A stretch of DNA of 27,785 bases. It comes from a virus. The DNA is taken from positions 1 to 27,785 of IMG/VR virus record IMGVR_UViG_3300006919_014489; one strand, 5' to 3'. A program made the position numbers and the translations under genes. The stretch's first letter is position 1. Each line of letters starts with the position of its first letter. The notes under the pieces were generated by a model. The model ran no database searches. It was not told the DNA's origin and saw only the letters and a program-made list of their open reading frames with translations. Below, piece after piece: positions 1 to 8,673 of the stretch.

Positions 1-1040
1 AGTTTGATACACTCTATTGTAGAGATAAAAAGGAGATATTACATTATTTCCCATTAAAGGCTCTTTATGACATCACTCCTCCCCCCACTACGTATATACG
101 ACCTACAACACAAACACATGATTTGTTTTATAGACAACATGGTGATAATAAAGAGATAAATAAAATTATCCCAATTGTAAAGCATTATGAGGTGTGTGAG
201 ATGATTTTTGGAGATCTAAAAGACAATATAAACAAAGAAAAAACAAAATATAATGAATTCTTTAACAATAAAACCTCAGTGGTATTCAACGCCATCGAAA
301 GAAGTGGAATTCGAATACAAAATGATATCTTCGAAGGATATTTCCACCCCATTGATAGTGAATTCACTTACACTCAATATAACTTAAAAACAACAACAAC
401 AAGACCGTCTAATAAATTTAAAAACGTAAATTATGCCGCACTTAATAAAGAAAATGGATGTAGAAAAAGTTTTATTCCACGTAATAACAGGTTTGTGGAG
501 CTTGATATCTCTGCTTATCACCCTAATTTGGCTGCTCGTCTCGTTAATTATACTTTTCCCACTAGCGATGTTCACTCTCATTTTGCTTCCTTATATGAAG
601 TGGGTTACAAAAAGGCAAAAGAGCTTACTTTCAAACAGCTATATGGAGGTGTATTCGAAAATTATAGAGGACTGGAGTTCTTTAAAAAAATTGATATATA
701 CATAAAAGATATTTGGAGGAAGTTTAGTAGTGATGGGTTTGTGGAATGTCCGATTTCTGGGTTTGTATATACAAAGGAAACGTTGGGGGAAATGAATCCA
801 CAAAAGCTATTTAATTATATGCTTCAAAATATGGAAACTTCTCAAAATATATTGATATTGTGGGATATATTTTGTATATTGAAGGGGTATAATACTAAAC
901 TTGTATTGTATACTTATGATTCGTTTCTTTTTGATTTTGATAATAAAGAAGTAGAATTATTGGAAAAAATTGAAAATATTTTTAAAAAATATAAATTAAG
1001 TACAAAGAAAACTGAAGGTTATGACTATGATTTTAGATGA
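1..1040 (+). CDS. Family A DNA polymerase-like protein (5' partial)
   Basis: The frame is open from the left edge, so the true start is upstream; the TTG at 123 is an internal Leu codon, not a start. The remaining protein carries the three family A polymerase motifs in order. Motif A is ELDISAYHPNLAARL with its Asp near base 504. Motif B is KELTFKQLYGG (K-x3-F-x3-YG) near 618-650. Motif C is YTYDS near 912-923, where the classical HDE has become YDS. A stretch before motif A, TTTRPSNKFKNVNYAALNK, resembles the T-x-R-x-S template/primer-binding segment seen in Pol I-like proteins. The DNA role is inferred from these motifs. It is unusual because this phage also carries a family B replicative polymerase at 21313-24387. 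Its 3' end overlaps the next gene by 20 bases. A repair or accessory polymerase is the likeliest role; whether it is active cannot be told from the sequence. Confidence 0.75.
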   Translation, partial: FDTLYCRDKKEILHYFPLKALYDITPPPTTYIRPTTQTHDLFYRQHGDNKEINKIIPIVKHYEVCEMIFGDLKDNINKEKTKYNEFFNNKTSVVFNAIERSGIRIQNDIFEGYFHPIDSEFTYTQYNLKTTTTRPSNKFKNVNYAALNKENGCRKSFIPRNNRFVELDISAYHPNLAARLVNYTFPTSDVHSHFASLYEVGYKKAKELTFKQLYGGVFENYRGLEFFKKIDIYIKDIWRKFSSDGFVECPISGFVYTKETLGEMNPQKLFNYMLQNMETSQNILILWDIFCILKGYNTKLVLYTYDSFLFDFDNKEVELLEKIENIFKKYKLSTKKTEGYDYDFR

Positions 1041-1488
1041 ATTTACCAATACGTATAATATAGAATATGATGTCGTTAATGATGTTGAAAATTTAGGGAA
1101 TTTGAATAATAAGCTATTTTGTACTTTTACAGACTTAGATGGGCTAGACTCTTTGATTGAAAATATTAAAGAAAAATATAGTATTATTTACAATAAACTG
1201 TTTGTTTTAGAGATAGTAGGTAAAGATGAGTATGTAGTTACTTACAATGTGGAGCAAGCTAACATTGGTTCAATTCCTGAAAATACTATTTTAGTACATA
1301 GAAAAAAAGAATCAAATACTTTATATACAATTAATGCTCTTAATGAGTTAATTAAAAAATTAAATGGGGGTGTTGTTGATACAAGGTTTCAAGTAAATTG
1401 GCAACATTATAGTAATTGTATTTTACTTACCCAACACAACGAGCTAACCCAGCTCAATACTAAGATTTATAGAATAATTGAGATATAG
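1021..1488 (+). CDS. Hypothetical acidic protein downstream of polA-like gene
   Basis: I do not recognise a named family. The 155-residue product is soluble-looking and Asp/Glu/Asn-rich, with no membrane segment, signal peptide or obvious catalytic motif. It contains alternating hydrophobic stretches such as YSIIYNKLFVLEIVGKDEYV and a conserved-looking VHRKKESNTLYTINALNELI segment in the C-terminal half. The start at 1021 lies inside the last codons of the polymerase-like gene (20-base overlap), so the two are probably translated together; a second in-frame ATG two codons later (1027) is an alternative start. It is followed by a promoter-like element, so it closes its transcription unit. A partner or regulator of the polymerase-like protein is possible but is only inferred from position. 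Confidence 0.6.
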   Translation: MTMILDEFTNTYNIEYDVVNDVENLGNLNNKLFCTFTDLDGLDSLIENIKEKYSIIYNKLFVLEIVGKDEYVVTYNVEQANIGSIPENTILVHRKKESNTLYTINALNELIKKLNGGVVDTRFQVNWQHYSNCILLTQHNELTQLNTKIYRIIEI

Positions 1489-1489
1489 T

Positions 1490-1520
1490 TTGGAGTAGCA
1501 AACTAAGGTTATTATATTTA
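1490..1520 (+). promoter_or_regulatory. Bacteroidetes-type promoter upstream of the ssDNA-binding gene
   Basis: TTG (1490-1492, preceded by T) is followed after exactly 20 bases by TATATTTA (1513-1520), matching the Bacteroidetes layout TTTG-N19/21-TAnnTTTG except for the last base. The start codon is 22 bases downstream. The same TATATTTAGGT core precedes the gene at 14978, and related elements lie at 13608, 24376 and 25666. This would launch the replication block. Confidence 0.6.
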
Positions 1521-1542
1521 GGTTACATAAAAAAAGTTACAC

Positions 1543-2379
1543 ATGGATTTATCATTACTTAAACAGAAGTTGGATGGGCTCCAACAGAAACAAAGTTCAA
1601 ATTCCCAAAAAACAGATTATACTAAAATTTTTTGGAAGCCTTCTTTAGGTAAATCACAAATTAGGATTGTACCCTCTGCTTTTAATTCAAATAACCCATT
1701 TAAGGAATTAAAATTTTATTATGGGATTACAAATAAGGTTATGATTTCACCTCTTAACTTTGGTGAAAAAGACCCTATTTACTTATTTTCCCAAAAACTT
1801 AGAGAAGAGTATAATAAAGAAAATTATGTTCTAGCTAAAAAATTAGATGCCAAAACTCGTATTTTTGCTCCTGTAATTGTTAGGGGAGAAGAAGACATGG
1901 GGGTTAGATTATGGCAATTTGGAAAACAAGTATATGAAGAATTATTAGCACTTGCTGTTGATGAAGAAATCGGAGATTATACTGACATTGCAGGAGGTAG
2001 AGATTTAACAGTAGAAACTGTTGGTCCTGAATCTACAGGTACCCCTTATAATAAATCATCAGTGAGAGTTAGACTTAAAACATCTCCACTTAGTGAAGAT
2101 TCTTCTAAAGTAGAAACCTGGATGAAAGAACAACCAAATCCAGAAGAATTATTCAAAAGATATTCATTTGATGAAATGAAATCTGCCCTAGAAAAATGGT
2201 TATCACCTGAAGATGATAATGAAGAAGGGGATATCACCTCAGAACCAGCTGAATCATTTGATGATAAACCAGCTTCAAATTTTAGTTTAGATACTTCAAA
2301 ATCTAAACAAACTAAGGCTGATGAATTTGATTCATTATTCCCAAAGGAGAGTAGTAAAACTGATGATTTACCATTTTAA
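1543..2379 (+). CDS. Single-stranded DNA-binding protein, T4 gp32-like
   Basis: Predicted replication/recombination protein that coats single-stranded DNA and recruits partners through its acidic tail. The 278-residue product has a short basic/polar N-terminus, a core with the IFWKPSLGKSQIRIVPS and FKELKFYYGI segments typical of gp32-like OB-fold proteins in T4-related phages, and a strongly acidic C-terminus (from about residue 220) ending in DDLPF, which is very like the terminal acidic-hydrophobic tail of SSB proteins. The Cys/His zinc ribbon of T4 gp32 is not visible, since the core has no cysteines. It lies directly upstream of the UvsX-like recombinase (2-base gap), the expected functional neighbour, and behind its own promoter-like element. 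Confidence 0.85.
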   Translation: MDLSLLKQKLDGLQQKQSSNSQKTDYTKIFWKPSLGKSQIRIVPSAFNSNNPFKELKFYYGITNKVMISPLNFGEKDPIYLFSQKLREEYNKENYVLAKKLDAKTRIFAPVIVRGEEDMGVRLWQFGKQVYEELLALAVDEEIGDYTDIAGGRDLTVETVGPESTGTPYNKSSVRVRLKTSPLSEDSSKVETWMKEQPNPEELFKRYSFDEMKSALEKWLSPEDDNEEGDITSEPAESFDDKPASNFSLDTSKSKQTKADEFDSLFPKESSKTDDLPF

Positions 2380-2381
2380 TT

Positions 2382-3455
2382 ATGGCGAGGAAAAGTAAAT
2401 CATTATCTGCAGCAGTATCTGCAGAAATTAGGGATAATTTTGATCTTAATAAATTTAAGTCTAAAAAGGGTTTAGATAAAAATATTAAGTTTAAAGAACA
2501 ACAATGGATCCCACTTTCACCTGCTTTTAGGGAAGTAACTTCTGTCCCTGGAATACCTATGGGACATATTGTTTTACTTAGAGGTCATTCAGATACAGGT
2601 AAAACAACAGCAATGATTGAAGCGGCAGTATCAGCCCAAAATAATGGGGTACTGCCAGTCTTTATCATTACTGAGATGAAATGGAATTGGGAACACGCTA
2701 TGCAAATGGGTCTTGATATTAATATTACTCGAGATGACAATGGTGAAATTACTGATTATGGAGGTAATTTTATTTATGTTGATAGAGAAACTATTAATTC
2801 AATCGAAGATGTAGCAGTATTTATTTTAGATTTAATGGATGAACAGAAAAAAGGTAATTTACCTTATGATTTGCTATTTTTATGGGATAGTATTGGTTCT
2901 GTACCTTGTGAAATGTCACTTAAATCTAACAAAAATAATAATGAGTGGAATGCAGGTGCTATGTCAACCCAATTTGGGAATAATGTAAATCAAAAGATTA
3001 CATTATCTAGAAAAGAATCTTCACCTTATACTAATACCTTAGTATGTGTTAATAAAGTTTGGACATTAAAACCTGAATCACCTATGGGGCAACCCAAATT
3101 AATGAATAAAGGTGGTTATGCAATGTGGTTTGATTCAACATTTGTAATTACATTTGGTAATATTATGTCTGCGGGTACATCTAAAATTAAAGCAATTAAA
3201 GATGGTAAACAAGTAGAATTTGCTAAAAGAACCAACCTTCAGATTGACAAAAATCACATTAATGGAGTTACTACAAGAGGTAAAATTGTAATGACACCCC
3301 ATGGTTTTATAAATGATGATCCAAATGAATTAAAACAATACAAAAATGATCATGCTAAAGATTGGTCTAAAGTATTAGGAGGAATGGATTTTGATGTTGT
3401 TGAAGAAAATGAACAAGTAAACGACATATCCCAATTCGAAAAAGAACCAGCATAA
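2382..3455 (+). CDS. uvsX: UvsX-like RecA-family recombinase
   Basis: ATP-dependent strand-exchange protein for recombination-driven replication and repair. The 357-residue length fits the UvsX/RecA family. Walker A is GHSDTGKT at residues 68-75, and the Walker B strand LLFLWDSIGS has its Asp at 169. The following SNKNNNEWNAG and NQKITLSRKESSPYTNTLVCVNKV segments correspond to the RecA core with its DNA-binding loops. The C-terminus is acidic. The gene sits between the gp32-like gene and the FEN-type exonuclease with gaps of only 2 and 4 bases, so these genes are almost certainly co-transcribed. RecA itself is less likely given the T4-like context and divergent sequence. Confidence 0.88.
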   Translation: MARKSKSLSAAVSAEIRDNFDLNKFKSKKGLDKNIKFKEQQWIPLSPAFREVTSVPGIPMGHIVLLRGHSDTGKTTAMIEAAVSAQNNGVLPVFIITEMKWNWEHAMQMGLDINITRDDNGEITDYGGNFIYVDRETINSIEDVAVFILDLMDEQKKGNLPYDLLFLWDSIGSVPCEMSLKSNKNNNEWNAGAMSTQFGNNVNQKITLSRKESSPYTNTLVCVNKVWTLKPESPMGQPKLMNKGGYAMWFDSTFVITFGNIMSAGTSKIKAIKDGKQVEFAKRTNLQIDKNHINGVTTRGKIVMTPHGFINDDPNELKQYKNDHAKDWSKVLGGMDFDVVEENEQVNDISQFEKEPA

Positions 3456-3459
3456 CATT

Positions 3460-4500
3460 ATGAAACATAAAGAACTATTTAAGTTGTTGGATAATATCCA
3501 AGAGCAAGGAGAAGAAACTGTAGTAAGAAAACATGACAAAGTATTATTAATTGATGGGTTAAACCTATTTTTTAGAAACTTTGCTATGATGAATATGGTT
3601 AATCCTGATGGGGTCCATATTGGTGGGTTAGGTGGATTCTTTCGTTCTTTAGGTGCAATGATTCGTCAAACCCAACCAACATCTGTTTATGTAGTATTCG
3701 ACGGAGCAGGTTCAACTGCTAATAGGAAAAACCTGCTCTCCGAATATAAAGGTGGAAGAAATTTACAACGAATTACAAACTGGGATGCATTTGATAGTCT
3801 AGAAGATGAACATGATGCTAAAGTAGACCAAATTGTACGTGTAATTCAATATCTTAAATTATTACCTGTTAAAACTACATTACTTGATAAGGTAGAAGCC
3901 GATGATATTATATCAGTGTTATCTACAAAATTAGTAAAAAAATACAATTCTACATGCTTTATTGTATCTAGTGATAAAGATTTTGTTCAGTTAGTAACTG
4001 ATAAAATTATATTATATAGACCAATGGAAAAAGAATATTATACTCCAAATGCTATAAAAGAAAAATTTGGGGTTTCTCCTAAAAACTTTATCCTTTATAA
4101 AACACTACTGGGAGATAGTTCAGACAATATTCCAGGGGTTAAAGGATTAGGTGTAAAAGGTATATTTAAGAAATTTCCTGAATTACAAGAAAAAGATTTA
4201 ACATTAGAAGATATTTTTGAAATCTCAACTAGGAAATTTAAAGACCATATTGTATATTCTCGCATAATTCAGGATGAAGAAAGAATTAGGACAAGTTACA
4301 AGGTTATGGATTTAAATTCCCCAATGATAGATGATAAAGAAAAACTATATTTAGATGAATTAATTGAAGAAGATTTCCCTGAATTAAATTCTGAAATGTT
4401 TATACAGTTTTATAATACAGACCAATTAGGGGGGATGATTAGGAATTTAGATACTTGGTTAAAAGATAATTTTTTACAATTTAAAAGTTACAAAGATTGA
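3460..4500 (+). CDS. 5'-3' exonuclease / FEN-like RNase H
   Basis: Predicted flap/5' nuclease that removes RNA primers from Okazaki fragments, as T4 RNase H does. The 346-residue protein has the acidic metal-binding residues of the PIN/FEN fold in order: D32 in LLIDGLNLF, D81 in VVFDG, E146/D148/D149 in KVEADDI, D172 and D174 in SSDKDF, D219 and D222 in LLGDSSDNIPG. These are followed by a helix-hairpin-helix region GVKGLGVKG. The 5' nuclease domain is not fused to a polymerase. Its TGA stop overlaps the TTG start of the helicase gene (TTGA), which indicates translational coupling. Confidence 0.88.
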   Translation: MKHKELFKLLDNIQEQGEETVVRKHDKVLLIDGLNLFFRNFAMMNMVNPDGVHIGGLGGFFRSLGAMIRQTQPTSVYVVFDGAGSTANRKNLLSEYKGGRNLQRITNWDAFDSLEDEHDAKVDQIVRVIQYLKLLPVKTTLLDKVEADDIISVLSTKLVKKYNSTCFIVSSDKDFVQLVTDKIILYRPMEKEYYTPNAIKEKFGVSPKNFILYKTLLGDSSDNIPGVKGLGVKGIFKKFPELQEKDLTLEDIFEISTRKFKDHIVYSRIIQDEERIRTSYKVMDLNSPMIDDKEKLYLDELIEEDFPELNSEMFIQFYNTDQLGGMIRNLDTWLKDNFLQFKSYKD

Positions 4501-5867
4501 CACTTAATAGTATAAATCAATACGGACACGAATTTCAAATAAAGGTTTTATCTTCTTTATTAACACATAAAGAATTTTTAACCAATATACATGACATTAT
4601 TTCAGATGAGTATTTTGAAAACCCAGCTCAAAAATGGGCTATAAAAGAAATACTTAAGTATTATGACAAGTATCACACTACACCTTCATTAGATATTTTA
4701 AAGGTTGAACTTCAAAAATTAGATAATGAAGTATTACAAATATCTATTAAAGAACAACTTAAAGAAGCATATGTAACCTCAGATGAGGATTTAGAATATG
4801 TTCAAGAAGAATTTACTAACTTTTGCAAAAACCAACAATTAAAAAAGGCATTAATGTCCTCTGTTGATTTACTTAAAGGGGGGGATTTTGATGGGATTCG
4901 ATTTTTAATAGATAATGCTCTAAAAGCAGGACAGGATAAAAATATAGGTCATGAATATATTAAAGATATTGAAGAACGTTATAGAGAAAATTCAAGAACA
5001 ATTGTACCTACACCTTGGGAACGTATTAATGGTTTACTGCAAGGTGGACTTGGAAATGGAGATTTTGGTCTTATTTTTGGTAATCCCGGAGGTGGTAAAT
5101 CATGGTCTCTTGTAGCATTAGGAGGATATGCAGTTAGATTAGGATATAATGTTTTACATTATACTCTTGAATTGGGTGAAGATTATGTTGGTAAGAGATA
5201 TGACGCTTTCTTTACAAAAACACCAGTCAATAAAATAGATTCATTCAGAGATAAAGTAGAAGAGACCATTCCTCAGTTACCAGGTCAGTTAATTATTAAA
5301 GAATTTCCTACAGGTAGGGCAACTATCTCAACAATTGAATCTCATATTAACAAATGCTCAGGAATGGGCATTAAACCAGATATGGTAATAATTGATTATG
5401 TTGATTTGCTTTCATCTAGAAAAAAGAATCGTGAGCGTAAAGATGAAATCGATGATATTTATACAAGCACTAAAGGTCTTGCTAGACAGTTAGATATTCC
5501 TATTTGGTCTGTTTCGCAAGTTAACCGTGCAGGTGCACAAGACAAAATAATAGAAGGAGATAAAGCTGCGGGGTCATATGATAAAATGATGATTTCTGAT
5601 TTTGCTATGTCTCTTTCACGTAAGAAAGAAGATAAAGTTAATAACACTGGTAGATTTCATATTATGAAAAATAGATATGGGATGGATGGCCTTACCTTTT
5701 CGGTAAATGCAGATACTTCAACTGGTCATTTTGAAGTATTTGATTACCAGGATAGTGAAGACTCTGAACAATTGTCTCCTCCTTCTAAATCTAATAAATA
5801 TGATACTGATGTTGATAGCTTTGATAAACAGTTACTTCGTAAAAAGTTCTTTGAACTAGAAAAATAA
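4497..5867 (+). CDS. Replicative DNA helicase, DnaB/gp41-like
   Basis: Hexameric 5'-3' helicase of the replication fork. The 456-residue product has an N-terminal all-helical DnaB-like domain (about 1-140) and a RecA-type ATPase domain with Walker A GNPGGGKS at residues 195-202, a Walker B-like strand MVIIDYVDLLSS, and the helicase sensor segment IWSVSQVNRAGAQD. An in-frame stop at 4482-4484 leaves TTG at 4497 as the first usable start; it overlaps the previous stop as TTGA. A tail of about 35 polar residues follows the ATPase core. The TTG start recurs in the small ORF at 23282 with the same overlap. Confidence 0.9.
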   Translation: MTLNSINQYGHEFQIKVLSSLLTHKEFLTNIHDIISDEYFENPAQKWAIKEILKYYDKYHTTPSLDILKVELQKLDNEVLQISIKEQLKEAYVTSDEDLEYVQEEFTNFCKNQQLKKALMSSVDLLKGGDFDGIRFLIDNALKAGQDKNIGHEYIKDIEERYRENSRTIVPTPWERINGLLQGGLGNGDFGLIFGNPGGGKSWSLVALGGYAVRLGYNVLHYTLELGEDYVGKRYDAFFTKTPVNKIDSFRDKVEETIPQLPGQLIIKEFPTGRATISTIESHINKCSGMGIKPDMVIIDYVDLLSSRKKNRERKDEIDDIYTSTKGLARQLDIPIWSVSQVNRAGAQDKIIEGDKAAGSYDKMMISDFAMSLSRKKEDKVNNTGRFHIMKNRYGMDGLTFSVNADTSTGHFEVFDYQDSEDSEQLSPPSKSNKYDTDVDSFDKQLLRKKFFELEK

Positions 5868-5882
5868 TTTAAATTTAACAAG

Positions 5883-6869
5883 ATGGCAAAAAAATCACTA
5901 CTGCAAGAACGCATTATTTACAAACCTTTTGAATACCCAGAAGCACATGATTATTGGATGAAACAACAACAGGCACATTGGCTCCATACTGAAGTTCCTA
6001 TGATGTCTGATGTTAATGATTGGAAACAAAATCTAAATGATACTGAAAAGAATATAATTGGATCTATTTTAAAAGGGTTTGCTCAAACAGAAACTGTAGT
6101 AAATGATTATTGGTCATCTTTAGTTACAAAATGGTTTAGAAAACCAGAAGTTATTAAAATGGCTGTTACATTTGGTGCTTTTGAAACTATTCATGCTGAA
6201 GCTTATTCCTTATTAAATGAAGAATTAGGATTAGATGATTTTAGTGAATTTTTAGAAGATGAAACTACAATGGCTAAAATTGAAACTTTAATGAATGTTA
6301 GGGATGACCATGAAGGTAACCCTGATTGGCATGAAAGAGCTAAATCATTAGCTATTTTTTCTGCATTTACTGAAGGTGTAAATTTATTTTCTTCTTTTGC
6401 TGTTTTATTATCATTTAAATTAAGAAATTTACTTAAAGGTGTAGGTCAAATTGTTGAATGGAGTATCAGAGATGAATCATTACACTCAGATGCTGGTTGT
6501 TGGTTATTTAGGACCCTTTTAGAAGAACACCCAGAGTTAAATACTCCTGAATTAAAAAAACAAGTTGAAGAGGCTGCTTTACTTTCATTAAAATTGGAAT
6601 TAGATTTTATTGATAAAGTCTATGAAATGGGTGATTTAGAGGGATGTTCAAAATATGATTTAGTATCTTTTATTAAACATAGAGTAAATACTAAAATGGG
6701 AGATTTAGGATATGGACCTATAGTAAATGGAATTGATACTGAAGCAGTACAAAGAATGAAATGGTTTGATTCATTATCAGCTGGAAAACAACACACAGAT
6801 TTCTTTGCAAATAGAGTTACTAATTACTCTAAAGGAGTACAAAATTGGGATGCGGGAGCATTATTTTAA
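5883..6869 (+). CDS. nrdB: Class I ribonucleotide reductase small subunit
   Basis: Radical-generating beta subunit that works with NrdA to make dNDPs for phage replication. The ferritin-like metal site can be placed by spacing: E70 (LKGFAQTETVV), E101 and H104 (FETIHAEAY), E164 (FTEGVN), E198 and H201 (IRDESLH). The spacings (31 from first to second ligand, 34 from fourth to fifth) equal those of E. coli R2. The first ligand is Glu where class Ia/Ib enzymes have Asp, while the radical-position Tyr (Y108) is present. Chlamydial class Ic has Glu there but Phe for Tyr; the flavobacterial class Id enzyme keeps a Tyr that is not used as a radical. The metal cofactor cannot be decided from sequence. 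The nrdB-nrdA order is reversed from the common one, and the gap to nrdA is 16 bases. Confidence 0.92.
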   Translation: MAKKSLLQERIIYKPFEYPEAHDYWMKQQQAHWLHTEVPMMSDVNDWKQNLNDTEKNIIGSILKGFAQTETVVNDYWSSLVTKWFRKPEVIKMAVTFGAFETIHAEAYSLLNEELGLDDFSEFLEDETTMAKIETLMNVRDDHEGNPDWHERAKSLAIFSAFTEGVNLFSSFAVLLSFKLRNLLKGVGQIVEWSIRDESLHSDAGCWLFRTLLEEHPELNTPELKKQVEEAALLSLKLELDFIDKVYEMGDLEGCSKYDLVSFIKHRVNTKMGDLGYGPIVNGIDTEAVQRMKWFDSLSAGKQHTDFFANRVTNYSKGVQNWDAGALF

Positions 6870-6885
6870 ATAAAATTAATTTTTA

Positions 6886-8598
6886 ATGGACAATAATTTA
6901 ATAGCAGATTATACAGAATGGGAAGCAGGGAAAAATTATCCTGAATGGATGGATGAAATTTCTTTAGCCACTATTTCTAAAGGATATCTCCTCCCAGGAG
7001 AAGATGTAAAAAAAGCATATAAAAGGGTAGCTAGAGCTGCTTCTAATAGATTAAAAAAACCTGAATTAGAAAGTAAATTTTTCAAAATTATATGGAATGG
7101 ATGGGTTGGTTTAGCATCACCTGTTTTATCAAATATGGGAACAGATAGAGGTTTACCTATTTCTTGTTTTGGTGTAGATACACCTGATTCTATACGTGGA
7201 ATTGGTTTGACTAATGCGGAACTAATGAAACTCACTGCATCTGGTGGAGGGGTAGGAATAAGTGTATCTCGCATAAGACCAAGAGGAACCAGTATTTCAG
7301 GAAATGGAAAATCTGAAGGAGTAGTACCATGGTGTAAAATTTATGATTCTGCCATTATTGCTACAAACCAAGGTAATGTAAGAAGAGGTGCTGCATCTGT
7401 TAATTTAGATATCAACCATCTAGATATAGATGAATTTCTACAAATCAGAAGACCAAAAGGGGATCCTAATAGACAATGTTTAAATTTACATCAATGTGTA
7501 GTTGTAGATGATATGTTTATGCGTAAGTTAGAAGCTAGGGATCCTGATGCTTTAAATACTTGGGCTACTATTTTAAAAGCAAGAATGGAAACAGGTGAGC
7601 CTTATATCATGTATAAGGACAATGTGAATAAAAATAATCCTATTGCTTATATGCTTAATAATCTTAATGTTACAATGACTAATATTTGTACTGAGATTAC
7701 TTTATTTACAGATGAGGAACATAGTTTTATTTGCTGTTTATCTTCTTTAAATCTAGCTAAGTATGATGAATGGAAAGATACAGATACTGTAGAATTAGCT
7801 ACTTGGTTTTTAGATGGTGTAATGCAAGAATTTATTGATAAAACAAGTGGTAGGGAATCGTTCAAACGTACTCATGCACATGCTTTTAAGGGTAGAGCTT
7901 TAGGATTAGGTGTAATGGGTTGGCATACTTTTCTCCAACAGAAAAAATTACCATTCAATTCTATTGCCTCCACAGCCCATACCCATACTATCTTTTCAGA
8001 TATTAAAAATAAAGCAGAAAAAGCATCTCGTGATTTGGCTGTTGAATATGGAGAACCTTTATGGTGTAGGGGAACTGGAATGAGGAATACTCATTTATTA
8101 GCAATTGCCCCCACAGTATCTAATTCTGTAATTACTGGAGGGATTAGTGCAGGAATTGAACCTTTACCTGCTAATATTTATACTTTTAATGGTGCTAAAG
8201 GTACTTTTATTAGAAAAAATAAAGTATTACAATCTATTTTATTTGAAAAAGGAGAGGATAAAGATAGATGGTGGGATCAAATGCTCCAAGATGGAGGATC
8301 AGTACAAAATTTACCTGATAGCATTTTAACCCCTGAGGAAAAAGAACTATTTTTAACATTCTCAGAAATAAACCAATTAGAACTAGTGCGCCAGGCTGCT
8401 ATTAGGCAAAGATATTTAGATCAAACCCAATCTTTAAACCTTTCATTTGATCCAAATGATTCACCAAAATGGATTAACCAAGTTCATATGGAAGCTTGGA
8501 AATTGGGAATAAAGACATTATATTATTTACGTACAGATTCCGTTATTAAAGGAGATTTAGGTTCTAGAATGGCTGATTGTGTAAGTTGTGATGGGTAG
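6886..8598 (+). CDS. nrdA: Ribonucleotide reductase large subunit, no ATP cone
   Basis: Catalytic alpha subunit of class I ribonucleotide reductase. Active-site residues are visible: C94 (PISCFGVD) and C283 (FICCLSSLNL) as the redox pair, N266-C268-E270 (TNICTEI) as the thiyl radical site, Y546-Y547 (LYYLRT) for radical transfer, and the C-terminal C565/C568 pair (CVSCDG), which is re-reduced by thioredoxin. At 570 residues it is well short of the E. coli protein (about 760): the N-terminus begins close to the catalytic barrel and lacks the ATP-cone domain, so overall dATP feedback inhibition is probably absent. A thioredoxin-like protein at 18014 is a plausible reductant. The next gene is the TonB-dependent receptor after a 75-base gap. 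Confidence 0.93.
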   Translation: MDNNLIADYTEWEAGKNYPEWMDEISLATISKGYLLPGEDVKKAYKRVARAASNRLKKPELESKFFKIIWNGWVGLASPVLSNMGTDRGLPISCFGVDTPDSIRGIGLTNAELMKLTASGGGVGISVSRIRPRGTSISGNGKSEGVVPWCKIYDSAIIATNQGNVRRGAASVNLDINHLDIDEFLQIRRPKGDPNRQCLNLHQCVVVDDMFMRKLEARDPDALNTWATILKARMETGEPYIMYKDNVNKNNPIAYMLNNLNVTMTNICTEITLFTDEEHSFICCLSSLNLAKYDEWKDTDTVELATWFLDGVMQEFIDKTSGRESFKRTHAHAFKGRALGLGVMGWHTFLQQKKLPFNSIASTAHTHTIFSDIKNKAEKASRDLAVEYGEPLWCRGTGMRNTHLLAIAPTVSNSVITGGISAGIEPLPANIYTFNGAKGTFIRKNKVLQSILFEKGEDKDRWWDQMLQDGGSVQNLPDSILTPEEKELFLTFSEINQLELVRQAAIRQRYLDQTQSLNLSFDPNDSPKWINQVHMEAWKLGIKTLYYLRTDSVIKGDLGSRMADCVSCDG

Positions 8599-8673
8599 TT
8601 TATTTAATAGTAAAGTCAAATGTTTTAAGATAAGGTTAAGATATTTATATAAAGTTTAAAAAAAGGTTATGTT
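8599..8673 (+). promoter_or_regulatory. Gap upstream of receptor gene with ATATTTATA element
   Basis: This 75-base AT-rich gap contains ATATTTATA at 8641-8649, a 9-mer that recurs in the gaps at 11266, 13589 and 25142. It ends in an A-run followed by GGTTATGTT just before the ATG. No clear TTG/TAnnTTTG pair is visible, so calling it a promoter is only a suggestion from position. Confidence 0.25.

Noticed and set aside
123-125. TTG as the start of the first gene
   Set aside because: The frame is open without a stop to the left edge of the window, so this Leu codon is internal and the gene is 5' truncated.
433-705. Hydrophobic ORF in another frame of the polymerase-like gene
   Set aside because: It overlaps the motif A and B region of a clearly coding frame; the apparent membrane segments arise from reading T-rich codons out of frame.
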